Shown: positions 18,312 to 28,074, counted from the first letter of the stretch. The stretch is 46,152 nucleotides of DNA from an uncultured Victivallales bacterium (GCA_944390795.1 CALXRI010000024.1:1-46152); one strand, 5' to 3'. Made by a program: numbers and translations. Notes: generated by a model from the letters alone, not told the origin.

Positions 18312-18451
18312 GTCCGTTTTTCAAACTTTTTTCCAAATTTCCGTTCCCCGCATGAAAAATGACAATCTTCCGGGAATCAATGTTCCGGAAGTCGGCACCC
18401 GCAAGCTCATGTCATGAAACAAAAAAAAACCGTTCTCGGCAGTTTCCCGGC

Positions 18452-18501
18452 TTGACAATGCAAAGATTCCGTTTATAATTAATATCACGTTGCGAAAACG
18501 T
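18452..18501 (+). promoter_or_regulatory. Promoter and operator of the lacI-type gene
   Basis: -35 TTGACA (18452-18457) and perfect -10 TATAAT (18474-18479) have a 16-base spacer. An interrupted palindrome with arms ACGTT (18487-18491) and AACGT (18497-18501) lies over the predicted transcription start. This is the usual position for LacI-family autorepression. Confidence 0.75.
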
Positions 18502-18538
18502 TTGACTGAACAATCCAATTCGGGAAAAGGAAACTACG

Positions 18539-19579
18539 GTGGCGGTCACGATCAAAGACATCGCAAAGGCTGCGCGAGTGGACAAGGCGGCAGTGTCGCT
18601 GACGTTGCGGAACCGTCCGGAAGCGCAGCGCCTGCGCCCCGAGACCAGGGATCGGATTCTGAAAACCGCCCGGGAACTGGGCTATCAGCGCAATCTTCTC
18701 GCCTCGGCGACCCGGACAGGCGTCGTCAACACGATTGCCGTCATCGGACGCTTCCGGAAAGACGATGTTCCGCCCTGCACAAACCGGATGCTCGCCGGCA
18801 TTCTGACCACATGCACACAGTATGGCTACAACATCAAAGTCTATTCCGACATGAATCTGGACGAGGTTTTCGCGGAAATCGGAGGGAGCCGCATTTTCCA
18901 TGTCATTTCCCTGCTTGTCAAACGGGAGGAGCGGCAGAAAACCGCGGATTTCTGCAAACGGGGCGGAATCAGGCTGGTTCACGTGTATGAGGACGCGTCA
19001 GACGGTTTTCCCTCCGTCAACACGGACAATTTCGCGTCAGCCCGTGAAGTGGTGAACCATCTGGCTTCCATCGGACACCGGAGAATCGCCCTGCTCTGCG
19101 CGCCGCACCGCTACCTCTACATCCGGGAACGCCACGACGGTTATCTGCAGGGACTGCGGGATGCCGGTCTGCAGGCGGATTCCCGCCTGATCGACTGTTC
19201 GGAAGATTCGGGACAGGGAGTCGCGGCAATGCTCGCCCTGCCGGAAAAAGAGCGTCCCAGCGCCGTATTCGCGCTCGCAGACTCTCTCGCCGTCAAGGCG
19301 GAATATCTCGCAATCCGGCTGGGATTCAGAGTGCCGGAGGATCTTTCGGTCTTCGGATTCGGAAACACGGAGATCTGCGGTGCGGCCCTTGTCCCGGTTT
19401 CAAGCGTGGAAGAGTCGCCTTACGACTGCGGGGAGCTGGCAGTGAAAATCATTCTGGACAAACCGGCGGACGTGCGGCGGCGGGAGGACGGGCGCTATCT
19501 GATCGCCCCCCGTCTCGTTCACAGGGATTCCACGGCGCCCCGCATGCACGGATGCGGACAACAGAGGAACAACAAATGA
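18539..19579 (+). CDS. LacI-family transcriptional regulator
   Basis: A 346-residue protein with the classical LacI HTH and hinge (VTIKDIAKAARVDKAAVSLTLRNRPEAQRLRPETRDRILKTARELGYQ). A periplasmic-binding sensor domain follows (RERHDGYLQGLRDAGLQ, PEDLSVFGFGNTE). The start is GTG 18539, with AAAGGAAA upstream. It is followed directly by a glycosidase-like gene; an ATG inside its last codons overlaps the stop (ATGA at 19576). It probably represses its own operon (18539-22390) until a sugar binds. Confidence 0.94.
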   Translation: MAVTIKDIAKAARVDKAAVSLTLRNRPEAQRLRPETRDRILKTARELGYQRNLLASATRTGVVNTIAVIGRFRKDDVPPCTNRMLAGILTTCTQYGYNIKVYSDMNLDEVFAEIGGSRIFHVISLLVKREERQKTADFCKRGGIRLVHVYEDASDGFPSVNTDNFASAREVVNHLASIGHRRIALLCAPHRYLYIRERHDGYLQGLRDAGLQADSRLIDCSEDSGQGVAAMLALPEKERPSAVFALADSLAVKAEYLAIRLGFRVPEDLSVFGFGNTEICGAALVPVSSVEESPYDCGELAVKIILDKPADVRRREDGRYLIAPRLVHRDSTAPRMHGCGQQRNNK

Positions 19580-19653
19580 AATCAGGCATGCCGCCATATT
19601 CCGCCAGAAATCTGGAAGCGGACGGCATCCAACTAAAAAATCGGAGGTTTTCG

Positions 19654-21738
19654 ATGCTCAGGGAAGCAAAGTATGAATTCAGAAAACGCATTGACGAAGT
19701 GCACCGCCCCGGCGTGCGCCGCGAGACGGCGGAATGCGGATCGGGAGAGGTCGCCCTGAACGAAGGCTGGACGATTGTCTCACCGGAACCGCCGACAGAG
19801 GGCAGCGCCGCTCCGGATCTTCAGGATTATCTGCAGGTCAGCATGAACCTCTCCCTGCCGATCCGGAAACAGGCGGAAGGGAAAACGATCCGTCTGACTC
19901 CGGAGGAGGACAAGGGCTTCTTCTGGAAGGTGGAGCCGGAATGCATCGAAATCCGCGGGAATGTCCGGCGCGGCGTGCATTATCTGGAGGATCTGATGAA
20001 CTTCCGGGAGGCGCCGTATCTGAAATGCGGAAGCGGGCGGCGCGATCCCCTCTTCACCCCGCGCATGGTTCACTCCGGCTGGGGGCTGGACCAGTTTCCC
20101 GACCGCCATCTGAACGCCATCTCCCACGCAGGATTCGACACGATCCTGCTGTTCGTCAAGGGCGTCGACCTGACCACGCACGGCGTGATGGACTTCAACG
20201 ATCTGATCCGCCGGGCCGCAAACTATGGACTGGGCGTCTACTTCTACAGCTATCTGGACAGTTACAAACACCCTGCGGAACCGGATGCGGACGAGTTTTT
20301 CGACCGGAATTACGGCAGGGTGTTCCGGGAGTGCCCCGGAGCCAAAGGCCTGATCCTTGTCGGAGAGTCCTGCATCTTCCCGAGCAAAGACACCAGGACC
20401 ACGGGAAAACGGATGAGCCGCTCCAATGCGGAAAACGACGGAATCGTCGATCCGCGCCCCATGCCGGGATTCTTCCCCTGCAGCGACTATCCGGAATGGC
20501 TCGAAGCCGTCAAAAAGGCGGTGCGCCGCTATGCGCCGGATGTCGACATCGTCTTCTGGACCTACAACTGGGGCAGCAAACCGGAAGGCCCGCGGCTCGA
20601 GCTGATCCGCAGTCTGCCGCGCGACATCTCGCTGGAAGTCACCTTCGAGATGTATGAAAAACGCCATTATCCGAATCATACGATGGTTTCGCCGGACTAC
20701 TCCATCACCTTCCCCGGTCCGGGGAAATACTTCACCAGCGAAGCGGAAACCGCCCATGAGCGGGGGCTCCGCCTCTACTCCATGACCAATACGGGCGGAA
20801 TGACCTGGGACTGCGGCGTAATTCCCTATGTTCCGGTCCCCCAGCAGTGGTTCAAACGGTTCGCGGGAATCCACGAGGCGCGGGAAAAATGGAATCTTTC
20901 CGGACTCATGGACTCCCATCACTACGGATGGTTCCCGTCGGTGGTATGCGAATGCGCCAAATGGAGCTTCTGGTCGCCGACGCCTGACATGAACGAACTT
21001 CTGCACCGGATCGCCGTGCGCGACTTCGGCGCAAAAGGGGCACAAGCGGCCGTCGCCGCCTGGCGGAAATGGAGCGATGCGATCGCCTCCTATACGCCGG
21101 GATTCGACGACCAGGCGGGGCCGCTCCGGATCGGACCGGCCTATCCGTTCATTTTCCATCCGATTCTCTACCCGCACACCGAACAGAAGATGCTTTACCC
21201 GACCACCCCGCAGTCCTCGGTCGGCGCCAGATGGCTGCATCCGTTTTACCAGCCCGAACACATCTACGGGCACACGAACTGCGGACGGCGCATTCACGAA
21301 GACGTCAAAATCATGTCCCGTTCCGTGGAACTCTGGGGAGAAGGCGTCAGGCAGATGGACGAAGCGATCCGCCTTGTCCCGGAGGAGAAACGCCATGCCG
21401 CGGAACAGCAGGCGGGGGTCGGAAAATTCTTCTGGCATGCGCTCCGGACCATGCTCGGAATCAAGAAATGGTGGATTCTGAACAAGCGTCTGGAACTGGA
21501 ATATGATTTTGAAAAGGCGCACGGAATTCTCGACGAGATGGAAGCGCTTCTCCGCGAAGAGGAGCAAAACGTCCGGGAGGCGCTGCCGCTGGTCGATGCC
21601 GATTCGCGCCTCGGATGGGAACCGAGCATGGACTACATGGCGGACCGCGAACATCTGGAATGGAAGCTCCGCCAGCTGGACACGCTTCTGAACAAGACGA
21701 TTCCGGCCTACCGGAAAACCGTTGCCCTGAAGCCGTGA
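19654..21738 (+). CDS. Cytoplasmic glycosidase-like TIM-barrel protein
   Basis: About 694 residues without a signal peptide. After a short N-terminal alpha/beta domain (IRGNVRRGVHYLEDLMNFREAPYL, like GH20/GH67 accessory domains) comes a probable TIM barrel (FTPRMVHSGWGLDQFPDRHLNAISHAGFDTILLFVKG ... DVDIVFWTYNWGSKP) and a helical C-terminus. The fold suggests a glycosidase acting on imported oligosaccharides, but I cannot name the family or the catalytic pair. Two starts are possible: ATG 19576 overlapping the lacI stop after GAGGAA, or ATG 19654 after a stronger GGAGG at 6 bases. I prefer 19654 because the residues between look non-domain. Confidence 0.8.
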   Translation: MLREAKYEFRKRIDEVHRPGVRRETAECGSGEVALNEGWTIVSPEPPTEGSAAPDLQDYLQVSMNLSLPIRKQAEGKTIRLTPEEDKGFFWKVEPECIEIRGNVRRGVHYLEDLMNFREAPYLKCGSGRRDPLFTPRMVHSGWGLDQFPDRHLNAISHAGFDTILLFVKGVDLTTHGVMDFNDLIRRAANYGLGVYFYSYLDSYKHPAEPDADEFFDRNYGRVFRECPGAKGLILVGESCIFPSKDTRTTGKRMSRSNAENDGIVDPRPMPGFFPCSDYPEWLEAVKKAVRRYAPDVDIVFWTYNWGSKPEGPRLELIRSLPRDISLEVTFEMYEKRHYPNHTMVSPDYSITFPGPGKYFTSEAETAHERGLRLYSMTNTGGMTWDCGVIPYVPVPQQWFKRFAGIHEAREKWNLSGLMDSHHYGWFPSVVCECAKWSFWSPTPDMNELLHRIAVRDFGAKGAQAAVAAWRKWSDAIASYTPGFDDQAGPLRIGPAYPFIFHPILYPHTEQKMLYPTTPQSSVGARWLHPFYQPEHIYGHTNCGRRIHEDVKIMSRSVELWGEGVRQMDEAIRLVPEEKRHAAEQQAGVGKFFWHALRTMLGIKKWWILNKRLELEYDFEKAHGILDEMEALLREEEQNVREALPLVDADSRLGWEPSMDYMADREHLEWKLRQLDTLLNKTIPAYRKTVALKP

Positions 21739-21853
21739 AAAAAACCGGCGTCCGTTCAGACGGAAGGATGAAAACGATATGCCCGGAAATACGCCGCACG
21801 GGAAACAGTCCCGTGTTTCACAAAAAACAGAAACCTGAAAAGGGGGAAAGACA

Positions 21854-22390
21854 ATGCAAAACAAAACCATTCTGACAGCCGCGCTCGCCGTTCTGACTGC
21901 GGCGCTGTTCGCCGCCGACGCCAGGGAAGCAGTCCGGAACGGAAACTTCAAGGAAAGCGCTCCGCCGCCGAAAAACGCCAGGGGCATTACGGGAACGCAG
22001 TGGGTGAAATACTGGAACTGCGCCGGAGCGGCAACCATGAAAGACGGAAAAATCCAGCTCTCCTCCGGAGTGATCTATCAGTTCCTGAACCTTCCGCGCG
22101 ACGGCAAGGCATATCTGCTGAAAGGGGAAGTGAAAGCCGCCGCCATGCAGGGGAAAAACGCCGGACAGCTGTATGTCCGTCTGAGTTCGTGCATCCGGAA
22201 GGATCCGAAAACACCGTTTTCCCATGCGCTCCAGAAGAAAACCGACCAGTTCAAACTGACGCCCGCGCTTCAGACATACAAATTCGAATTCAAAATCGAA
22301 CCTTACGAACAGGGCTATCTCTATGTCGGAGGGGGCGGCATGCAGCTTGAATCCGTTTCAGTCATGATGGAGCCTGTCGCGGCGAAATAA
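21854..22390 (+). CDS. Small secreted CBM-like protein
   Basis: A 178-residue protein with signal peptide MQNKTILTAALAVLTAALFAADA. The remainder reads as a single beta-sandwich of carbohydrate-binding type (AVRNGNFKES, VIYQFLNLPRDGKAYLLKGEVKA, LQTYKFEFKIEPYEQGYLYVGGGGMQLESVSV), the pattern of CBM4/CBM9-like modules. AGGGGGAAAG precedes the ATG. It closes the lacI operon and probably binds glycan at the cell surface. No catalytic motif is seen. Confidence 0.75.
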   Translation: MQNKTILTAALAVLTAALFAADAREAVRNGNFKESAPPPKNARGITGTQWVKYWNCAGAATMKDGKIQLSSGVIYQFLNLPRDGKAYLLKGEVKAAAMQGKNAGQLYVRLSSCIRKDPKTPFSHALQKKTDQFKLTPALQTYKFEFKIEPYEQGYLYVGGGGMQLESVSVMMEPVAAK

Positions 22391-22404
22391 CGGCAATCCG
22401 GCAA

Positions 22405-22428
22405 GCCCCGTCCGGAAACGGGGCTTTT
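22405..22428 (+). terminator. Terminator of the lacI operon
   Basis: GCCCCGT (22405-22411) pairs with ACGGGGC (22418-22424) around a 6-base loop, followed by TTTT. It lies 15 bases past the small secreted protein gene. Confidence 0.85.
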
Positions 22429-22430
22429 CC

Positions 22431-23375
22431 TCAGACTGTGCGCCTGCGATATTTTCCGATCGCGCGCATGGTGATTTGCTGAACTTCCGCAGGGGCTTCG
22501 TTGTTGTGTCCGTAATAGTAACAGGACAGATGATCCGGAGCGATTTCGGACATCGTCAGTTCCAGCTCTTTCTCATATTCCTCATGCACGCTCTCCGGCA
22601 TCAGAATGTTCTCAATCAGCACAAACGTTCCGCAGGAGGAGCCGCCGGGATTTTCCCCGACGGTCCGCTTCCACATCTGTCTGGCGCGCGGCTTGACTTC
22701 ACGCGGCTCCTCGTGAAAGTAGCTCATCCGGGAAATCGAGGCGTCGAATCCGCAGAAATCGATCCCCGGGATCAGGGGGCACCTTGCCGTAAAACGCCGG
22801 TCCGTTCCGGGCATATTGAACACCGTGACGGAAAGTTCCGGGCGGATGCGCCTGGCGGCGGCGGTCAGCTCCGCCAGATATCCGACAAAACTGTCCATCA
22901 TGTTTTCCGGAGTCGGAGACGGGCCGTATTTTGCAAGCGTGTCCGGATGCGTCGAAATCAGGGAAACCGCCTTGGGTTCGTCCCATATAAGACCGTCGAT
23001 CTCAAAGGAGGAGACAAGATTTTCGACGAAATGCAGCGACCACTCCCGGTATTCCGGATTCTCCAGGCACGCGATCGCGGGGTCTTCCGGCACTCCGCTT
23101 CCGGGATGGTTCGCAAGCCACAGGCATGGCATCAGCGGCGCGCCTGCGAAACGGCCGCCGATCCGGCTCGGAATCGCAAAGACCTTGAGTCCGGCCTGAT
23201 GCGCGAGACGTATCTGCATTTCAAACGTGCGCATGGCATAACGGGCTTCGCTTTCGCTGAATGTAAGATCCACGGCGTCGAATCCGTTTGCGGCAATGTC
23301 ATCAAACGTCATCTTCCAATGATCCGGGATTACGGTCCAGTTGCCGTAACTGAGCGTATAAGCAGACAGCAGCAT
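22431..23375 (-). CDS. TIM-barrel-like protein of unknown function
   Basis: A 314-residue protein without a signal peptide. Alternating strands and helices (MLLSAYTLSYG, DDIAANGFDAVDLTFSESEARYAMRTF, LAHQAGLKVFAIPSRIGG, FEIDGLIWDEPKAVSL, GIDFCGFDASISRMSYF) fit a (beta/alpha)8 barrel. IWDEPK places an Asp-Glu at the end of a likely strand 4, as in clan-A glycosidases. I chose ATG 23375 because GGGAG lies just upstream and a promoter follows at 23410-23437; the frame extends to 23498 without support. It may be a glycosidase or a sugar isomerase-like protein. It stands alone, divergent from the DUF4838 gene. Confidence 0.8.
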   Translation of the reverse strand: MLLSAYTLSYGNWTVIPDHWKMTFDDIAANGFDAVDLTFSESEARYAMRTFEMQIRLAHQAGLKVFAIPSRIGGRFAGAPLMPCLWLANHPGSGVPEDPAIACLENPEYREWSLHFVENLVSSFEIDGLIWDEPKAVSLISTHPDTLAKYGPSPTPENMMDSFVGYLAELTAAARRIRPELSVTVFNMPGTDRRFTARCPLIPGIDFCGFDASISRMSYFHEEPREVKPRARQMWKRTVGENPGGSSCGTFVLIENILMPESVHEEYEKELELTMSEIAPDHLSCYYYGHNNEAPAEVQQITMRAIGKYRRRTV

Positions 23376-23409
23376 TGTTTTCTCCCTGTTTTTCCGCATG
23401 TCGCCGATA

Positions 23410-23437
23410 AGCATAGCACGGGAAATGATTTTTTCAA
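23410..23437 (-). promoter_or_regulatory. Promoter of the TIM-barrel-like gene
   Basis: -35 TTGAAA (23437-23432) and -10 TATGCT (23415-23410) with a 16-base spacer lie just upstream of the chosen start. This supports ATG 23375 over the longer frame. Confidence 0.55.
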
Positions 23438-23598
23438 GCGGTCCGAAATCCCGTATCTCTGCGGAAAAGCGGGTTCGTGCATCGGAAAGCCCATCCATGA
23501 TTCCGGAACATCAGCCGGAATGACGGAAAACGGAAGAAACAGCGGATAAAAGATAAAAAACTCTATTTCCAACACAGACAGGAAAGGATTCAGGACAA

Positions 23599-25482
23599 AT
23601 GAACGGAAAAACATTCCAGGCGGCAGAAACGCAGATCATTCTGAAGACGTCCGCCGGACCGGTGGAACGCTTCGCCGCGGAAGAGCTCCGCCGCGCATTG
23701 CGGGAAATCAGCGGCAGCGCACCCCCTGTTCAGACGGAGGGAAAACCGGGAGGCTTCTCCATTGAGCTGGAAACACTCGCAAAGGAAAATCCGGAAATCC
23801 GTTTCGACGGGTTCCGGATCGCAGTCTCCGGAACAACTCTCCGGATTGCCGCCAATCTTCCGCGCGGAGTTCTGAACGGCGTTTACGAACTGCTCGACTT
23901 CTGGGGATGCCGCTGGTTCTTCTACAGGGAATCTCCGCTGTATCCGCAGGCTTCGGAACTTCCTCTTCCGGAAAGCGGAATCTCGAATCCGGATCTGGAA
24001 CTGCGCGGCGTCTGCATTTTCCCCGTCAATGCGGAACACTGCGAAGAGCTGCGCAGGATTCTCGACTGGCTGGGGCGGAACCGCTTCAATCTGCTTCTGA
24101 CCTCGATCAACCGGACAAAGAAGCGGGACAACGGCTGGGAAGTGGAATGGCGCCAGGTGGAACGGGAACTCCTCCCGGAGCTGATCCGGCGCGGCACGAT
24201 CCTGAACATCAGCGAACACTCGGGACGCCATTTCTTCCCGGTCACCCTTTTTGAAGAACATCCGGAGTGGTTCGCCATGAATGCGGAAGGCAGACGCTTC
24301 TCCACAGGGCAGATCTGCTATTCCAATGAAGAGGCCGTCAAGGTCCTGGTCCGCAATTTTACGGAATATGCGGAAAAACATCCCGAGGTGTCCATTCTCG
24401 GAACCTGGCCGGAAGACGGCTACGGATTCTGCAAATGCGAAAACTGCTCACGCCCGGGAACCGTGCTAAAGGCGGTCAACCGGATTGCCGACGCCCTCAG
24501 GGAGGTGCGCCCCGACCTGACCGTGGAGTATCTTTCCTACACAAGCGAAACCAGCGACGTGCCGCCGGACATCCTGCCGCGCGGCAATATGTCGATCCTC
24601 ATAGCGAACATGCGCGTGGCCTCCGAATGGAAGGCGAAAATCGACAAGGTCGGCGGGCGCGGCGTCTACCGCCTTCACTACCACATCACGGACAACACGG
24701 CGGAACGGGCGAATCTCGCGCTCAAGTTCCATGAAACGGCCGCGGACTGCCGGGAAGCGAAGGAACACGGCCTTCGCGGAATCATCCCCTTTTTCATCGG
24801 CATCGACACATGGTGGCGCTCCTCGCTGAATCTCTATTTTCTGGGGAAACTCTCCTGGAGCGTTTCCCTGAGTGCGGAGGAAATTCTTTCCGACCTGTGC
24901 GAAAAACTCTATCCGTCCGTCGCAAAGGAGATGACGGAACTCTTCCTGCGCCTTGAAAAAATCCCGATTGTCGATCAGAAGCGGCCGCCGCGCTGGCCGC
25001 TGTGGCAGGAATGGGAATCGATGAAAAGCTGCTTTTCCGGTCCGGCATGGGAAAAGACGAAACAGGAATTTGACTCCCTCTCCGGAACCTTGTGCAGAAT
25101 CAGGGAGTCCGCCCGGGAGCCGGCGGAACGCTTCCGATCTGCTGCGGATTTCATCGCCTTCCAGAAAAAGATGTTCGAAGCCTGGCATTTCCGCGCAATG
25201 GCGGTTCAGGCGTTTGAACGGAACGCTCCGGATGAAGTCCGGAAAAATCTGCAGAAAACGGCGGAATGCGAACAGCGCCTCGCCGATCTGGTGAAGAATT
25301 CCGCAAACGGCTCCGGGGTCGCGGGCGCATGGATCGATTATGAATTTTTCCTGAACTGGCGCCTCCAGCTTGACAAACAGCTTCTGGAAATGCGCACGAA
25401 GGAAAACGCAATCCCCGTGACGGATGAAAATCCGGATGTGGAACTCTTCCTCCCGGGACTGCTCGAAGAACGGGAACAATAA
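23599..25482 (+). CDS. DUF4838 protein without signal peptide
   Basis: A 627-residue protein. The N-terminal about 120 residues match the alpha-glucuronidase/GH20b-like domain (RFAAEELRRALREISG ... LPRGVLNGVYELLDFWGCRWFF). The DUF4838 core follows with the CKCENC cysteine cluster near residue 280, and a helical C-terminus. It lacks the signal peptide and beta-sandwich of the paralogue at 8380-10776, so it should act in the cytoplasm. It is probably a glycosidase; the substrate is unknown. AGGAAAGG lies upstream of the ATG at 23599. Confidence 0.85.
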   Translation: MNGKTFQAAETQIILKTSAGPVERFAAEELRRALREISGSAPPVQTEGKPGGFSIELETLAKENPEIRFDGFRIAVSGTTLRIAANLPRGVLNGVYELLDFWGCRWFFYRESPLYPQASELPLPESGISNPDLELRGVCIFPVNAEHCEELRRILDWLGRNRFNLLLTSINRTKKRDNGWEVEWRQVERELLPELIRRGTILNISEHSGRHFFPVTLFEEHPEWFAMNAEGRRFSTGQICYSNEEAVKVLVRNFTEYAEKHPEVSILGTWPEDGYGFCKCENCSRPGTVLKAVNRIADALREVRPDLTVEYLSYTSETSDVPPDILPRGNMSILIANMRVASEWKAKIDKVGGRGVYRLHYHITDNTAERANLALKFHETAADCREAKEHGLRGIIPFFIGIDTWWRSSLNLYFLGKLSWSVSLSAEEILSDLCEKLYPSVAKEMTELFLRLEKIPIVDQKRPPRWPLWQEWESMKSCFSGPAWEKTKQEFDSLSGTLCRIRESAREPAERFRSAADFIAFQKKMFEAWHFRAMAVQAFERNAPDEVRKNLQKTAECEQRLADLVKNSANGSGVAGAWIDYEFFLNWRLQLDKQLLEMRTKENAIPVTDENPDVELFLPGLLEEREQ

Positions 25483-25561
25483 GCGCACCGGAACATGAAA
25501 GGGGGACGGGACAGCGCCATCTCCCCGGAAAGCGCCGGAACGGAAAAGCAGAAGGAAACAG

Positions 25562-25581
25562 CCCTTTCCTGATGGAAAGGG
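25562..25581 (-). terminator. Hairpin at the end of the antiporter gene
   Basis: CCCTTTCC (25562-25569) and GGAAAGGG (25574-25581) pair around TGAT, directly against the antiporter stop. On the minus strand only a T-rich, interrupted tract follows, so termination is plausible but not certain. Confidence 0.45.
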
Positions 25582-27192
25582 TTACTCGTCCTCATTGCTT
25601 TTTCCGAGAATTTTCTCCACTTCGTCAAGCACCCTGCCCTCTCCGAGAATCATCAGGGAGTCATGCAGGAGAATCTCCGTGCTGCCGCGCGGAACGACAA
25701 ACCGGTGTCCGCGCCGGATCAGCAGCACCAGCGCGCCGGAAGGCAGTCCCAGTTCGGAAAGACGTTTCCCCACAAAGGGAGCGGATTCCATCACCTCGAA
25801 TTCCTTCATCTCTCCGTCAAGCGTCCCGGTGTTTTCGAATTCGAGCGGAACCCTCGGCGAAACTCTGAGCGGTTTGTCCAGGGCAAGAAGCTTCGCAAAC
25901 GGCATCAGCGTCTTGCCCTGCAGCACGACGGAAGTCAGCACAATCAGAAAGACGATGTTGAACATGACGTCCGAATCGGGAATCCGCTCCTTGTACATCA
26001 GAGGAAAAGTCGCGAGCATGATCGGAGCTCCGCCGCGCAGACCGACCCAGGAGATGAACGCGCGTTCCTTCATGGTAAAGCGGCTCCCGATCATGCAAAG
26101 GAAAACGACAAGAGGACGGGCGAGGAACATCATGATCAGGCTGACGCCCAGTCCGAGCCAGACCGCCTTCAGGAGACCGGAAGGAAACACCAGAAGTCCG
26201 AGCATGCCGAACAGAGTCACCTGCATCAGCCACGCCACACCGTCGTGGAAGCGTCCCAGCCCGTACTGGCAGGTGAACTTGCTGTTGCCCATCATGATGC
26301 CGCAGACATACACAGCCATGAATCCGTTGCCGCGCAGATACTCCACGCCGAATCCCCAGTCGGCCAGCCCGTAGGAAAGCAGAACGACGCCGACGCCGAC
26401 GACATAGTAAAGCCCCGTATAGTCAAAATCTATCCGGTTGAAATATTTCACGGCCAGTTTTCCGATGACAAGCCCGAGAAGAATGCCGATCCCCATGCGC
26501 ATCGGAAACGTCCAGAGGATCGACCAGTAGCTGGTCGCCTCCGGACGCGTGATCACGTCAATCATGAACAAAGTCAGGAACGTGGCCATGGGGTCGTTGC
26601 TTCCGGATTCATATTCCAGAAGAGGCTGCAGCTTTCCCTTCAGGCTGACGCTTTTGCTGCGCAGAATCGCAAAAACGGCCGCGGCATCCGTGGACGAGAC
26701 AATTGATCCGAGCAGCAGACACCATGAAAAGGGAAAATTCCGTCCCAGCAGTCGGAAAAACACATATGCCCCGGCGCCGACGGCAAGCGCGGTCAGAAGC
26801 ACGCCGATGCTGGACAGCACACTGCCGTATCCGATCACGCTCCGGATGGATTTCCAGCGCGTGTCGTAGCCGCCGGAATACAGAATGAATGCCATGGCCA
26901 CCGTTCCGATGATATTGGCGGAAAACGCGTCATCATAATGGATTCCGCCGAAACCTTCGCTTCCCGCCAGCATGCCGACCGCCAGAAACATCACAAGAAC
27001 GGGAACATTGATCCAGCCCGCCACGCGGCTCAGAAAGAACGCAAGCGGCCTTGCCGGCCGCTGCGTCGCTGTCGAAATGCGCTGCGAACATGCGCTGACG
27101 ATTCCGGCAAGTTTGCTTGATGTCGCGCCGACAAGAATCAGAACAGCCACAATGGCAAGGGATACGGAAAGATTGAAGGCCAGCTTTTCCAT
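25582..27192 (-). CDS. K+/H+ antiporter of the NhaP2/CvrA type
   Basis: A 536-residue CPA1 exchanger with about 12 membrane segments. Family signatures include SSTDAAAVFAILRSKSV and ESGSNDPMATFLT, which carry the conserved transport Asp. The last about 120 residues form a TrkA-C (RCK_C) domain (MKEFEVMESAPFVGKRLSELGLPSGALVLLIRRG) that senses ligand in the cytoplasm. It exports K+ or Na+ in exchange for protons. The ATG at 27192 has only a weak GGA upstream. It is divergent from the FHA gene. Confidence 0.92.
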   Translation of the reverse strand: MEKLAFNLSVSLAIVAVLILVGATSSKLAGIVSACSQRISTATQRPARPLAFFLSRVAGWINVPVLVMFLAVGMLAGSEGFGGIHYDDAFSANIIGTVAMAFILYSGGYDTRWKSIRSVIGYGSVLSSIGVLLTALAVGAGAYVFFRLLGRNFPFSWCLLLGSIVSSTDAAAVFAILRSKSVSLKGKLQPLLEYESGSNDPMATFLTLFMIDVITRPEATSYWSILWTFPMRMGIGILLGLVIGKLAVKYFNRIDFDYTGLYYVVGVGVVLLSYGLADWGFGVEYLRGNGFMAVYVCGIMMGNSKFTCQYGLGRFHDGVAWLMQVTLFGMLGLLVFPSGLLKAVWLGLGVSLIMMFLARPLVVFLCMIGSRFTMKERAFISWVGLRGGAPIMLATFPLMYKERIPDSDVMFNIVFLIVLTSVVLQGKTLMPFAKLLALDKPLRVSPRVPLEFENTGTLDGEMKEFEVMESAPFVGKRLSELGLPSGALVLLIRRGHRFVVPRGSTEILLHDSLMILGEGRVLDEVEKILGKSNEDE

Positions 27193-27411
27193 GACGGCAT
27201 CCGGTTTTTACTGAAATTCACGTTCCGGCGCAAAGCGCGGAATGCGCAGCGCCGCCATAAGGTAACACGAGAGAGAAATATTTCAATGCCGCCATCCAAG
27301 AAAAATCCCTTTCCGAATCCATTTTTCTTCACAGGCATCACTCCTTCCGCGCCACAGGTGCGGAAGAGGGAGGAAAAAAGCGTTTTTTTTATGTTTTTTA
27401 TGAAGAAATAC

Positions 27412-27440
27412 TTGTGGTCCGGGGGAAAGACAGTTATATT
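27412..27440 (+). promoter_or_regulatory. Promoter upstream of the FHA gene
   Basis: -35-like TTGTGG (27412-27417) and -10 TATATT (27435-27440) have a 17-base spacer. It leaves a leader of about 40 bases and argues for the internal ATG 27490 as the start. Confidence 0.5.
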
Positions 27441-27489
27441 GCATGGTAATAATATTTTAATTCTGAACCCTATCAACCCCGGAGTCGTT

Positions 27490-28074
27490 ATGGGCGGTTT
27501 TCCAAAATTGACAATCCTGTCTGAACAGTTGAGAGGCAAAACCTTTGAACTGAACAAGGACATGCATACCGTCGGCAGAATCGAAGAACGTGACATCTGC
27601 ATCATGGATCCGACGATCAGCACATATCACTGTTCCCTGATCAAAAGCGGAAACACCTACATTCTGAAAGACAACAACAGCACGAACGGCACAAGAGTCA
27701 ACAACGTCCCGATCACCGAGCAGGAACTCCAGAACAGCGACATCATCCAGATGGGCGACGTCGAAATGCTCTACGACTGCGACGACAAGACCACCCAGAC
27801 GGAAACACGGACGCAGACGGGAATCGATCTCAACAAAAACGTCATATCCTCCTCCACGATCAAAAAGATGGACGCGATATCCCCGTATTCCAAAAGCGCG
27901 GCGAACGCGACCAGCCGGAAAAACCAGCGCCTGCTCCTGATTGTTCTGGGCGTGATGGTTGTCGTCATTCTGGGACTTCTGGGAATGCTTTTCTATATTC
28001 TATTTTCCACGGAAAAACCGCAGGCGGCAGCGAACTTTCCTTCCGCGCGGCTTGTCCAGGTGTTTAAAGTCTGA
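27490..28074 (+). CDS. FHA-domain protein with C-terminal membrane anchor
   Basis: A 194-residue protein. Residues about 20-95 form a forkhead-associated domain (TVGRIEERDICIMDPTISTYHCSLI ... LKDNNSTNGTRVNN), which binds phosphothreonine peptides. The usual SRxH is STYH here; the core Ser and His remain. A Ser/Thr/Lys-rich linker precedes one transmembrane helix near residues 150-175 (RLLLIVLGVMVVVILGLLG). The N-terminal FHA domain should face the cytoplasm. The frame extends upstream to 27286, but GGAG lies just before ATG 27490 and the promoter at 27412 excludes the longer start. The partner kinase is not in the window. ftsH follows 109 bases downstream. Confidence 0.85.
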   Translation: MGGFPKLTILSEQLRGKTFELNKDMHTVGRIEERDICIMDPTISTYHCSLIKSGNTYILKDNNSTNGTRVNNVPITEQELQNSDIIQMGDVEMLYDCDDKTTQTETRTQTGIDLNKNVISSSTIKKMDAISPYSKSAANATSRKNQRLLLIVLGVMVVVILGLLGMLFYILFSTEKPQAAANFPSARLVQVFKV

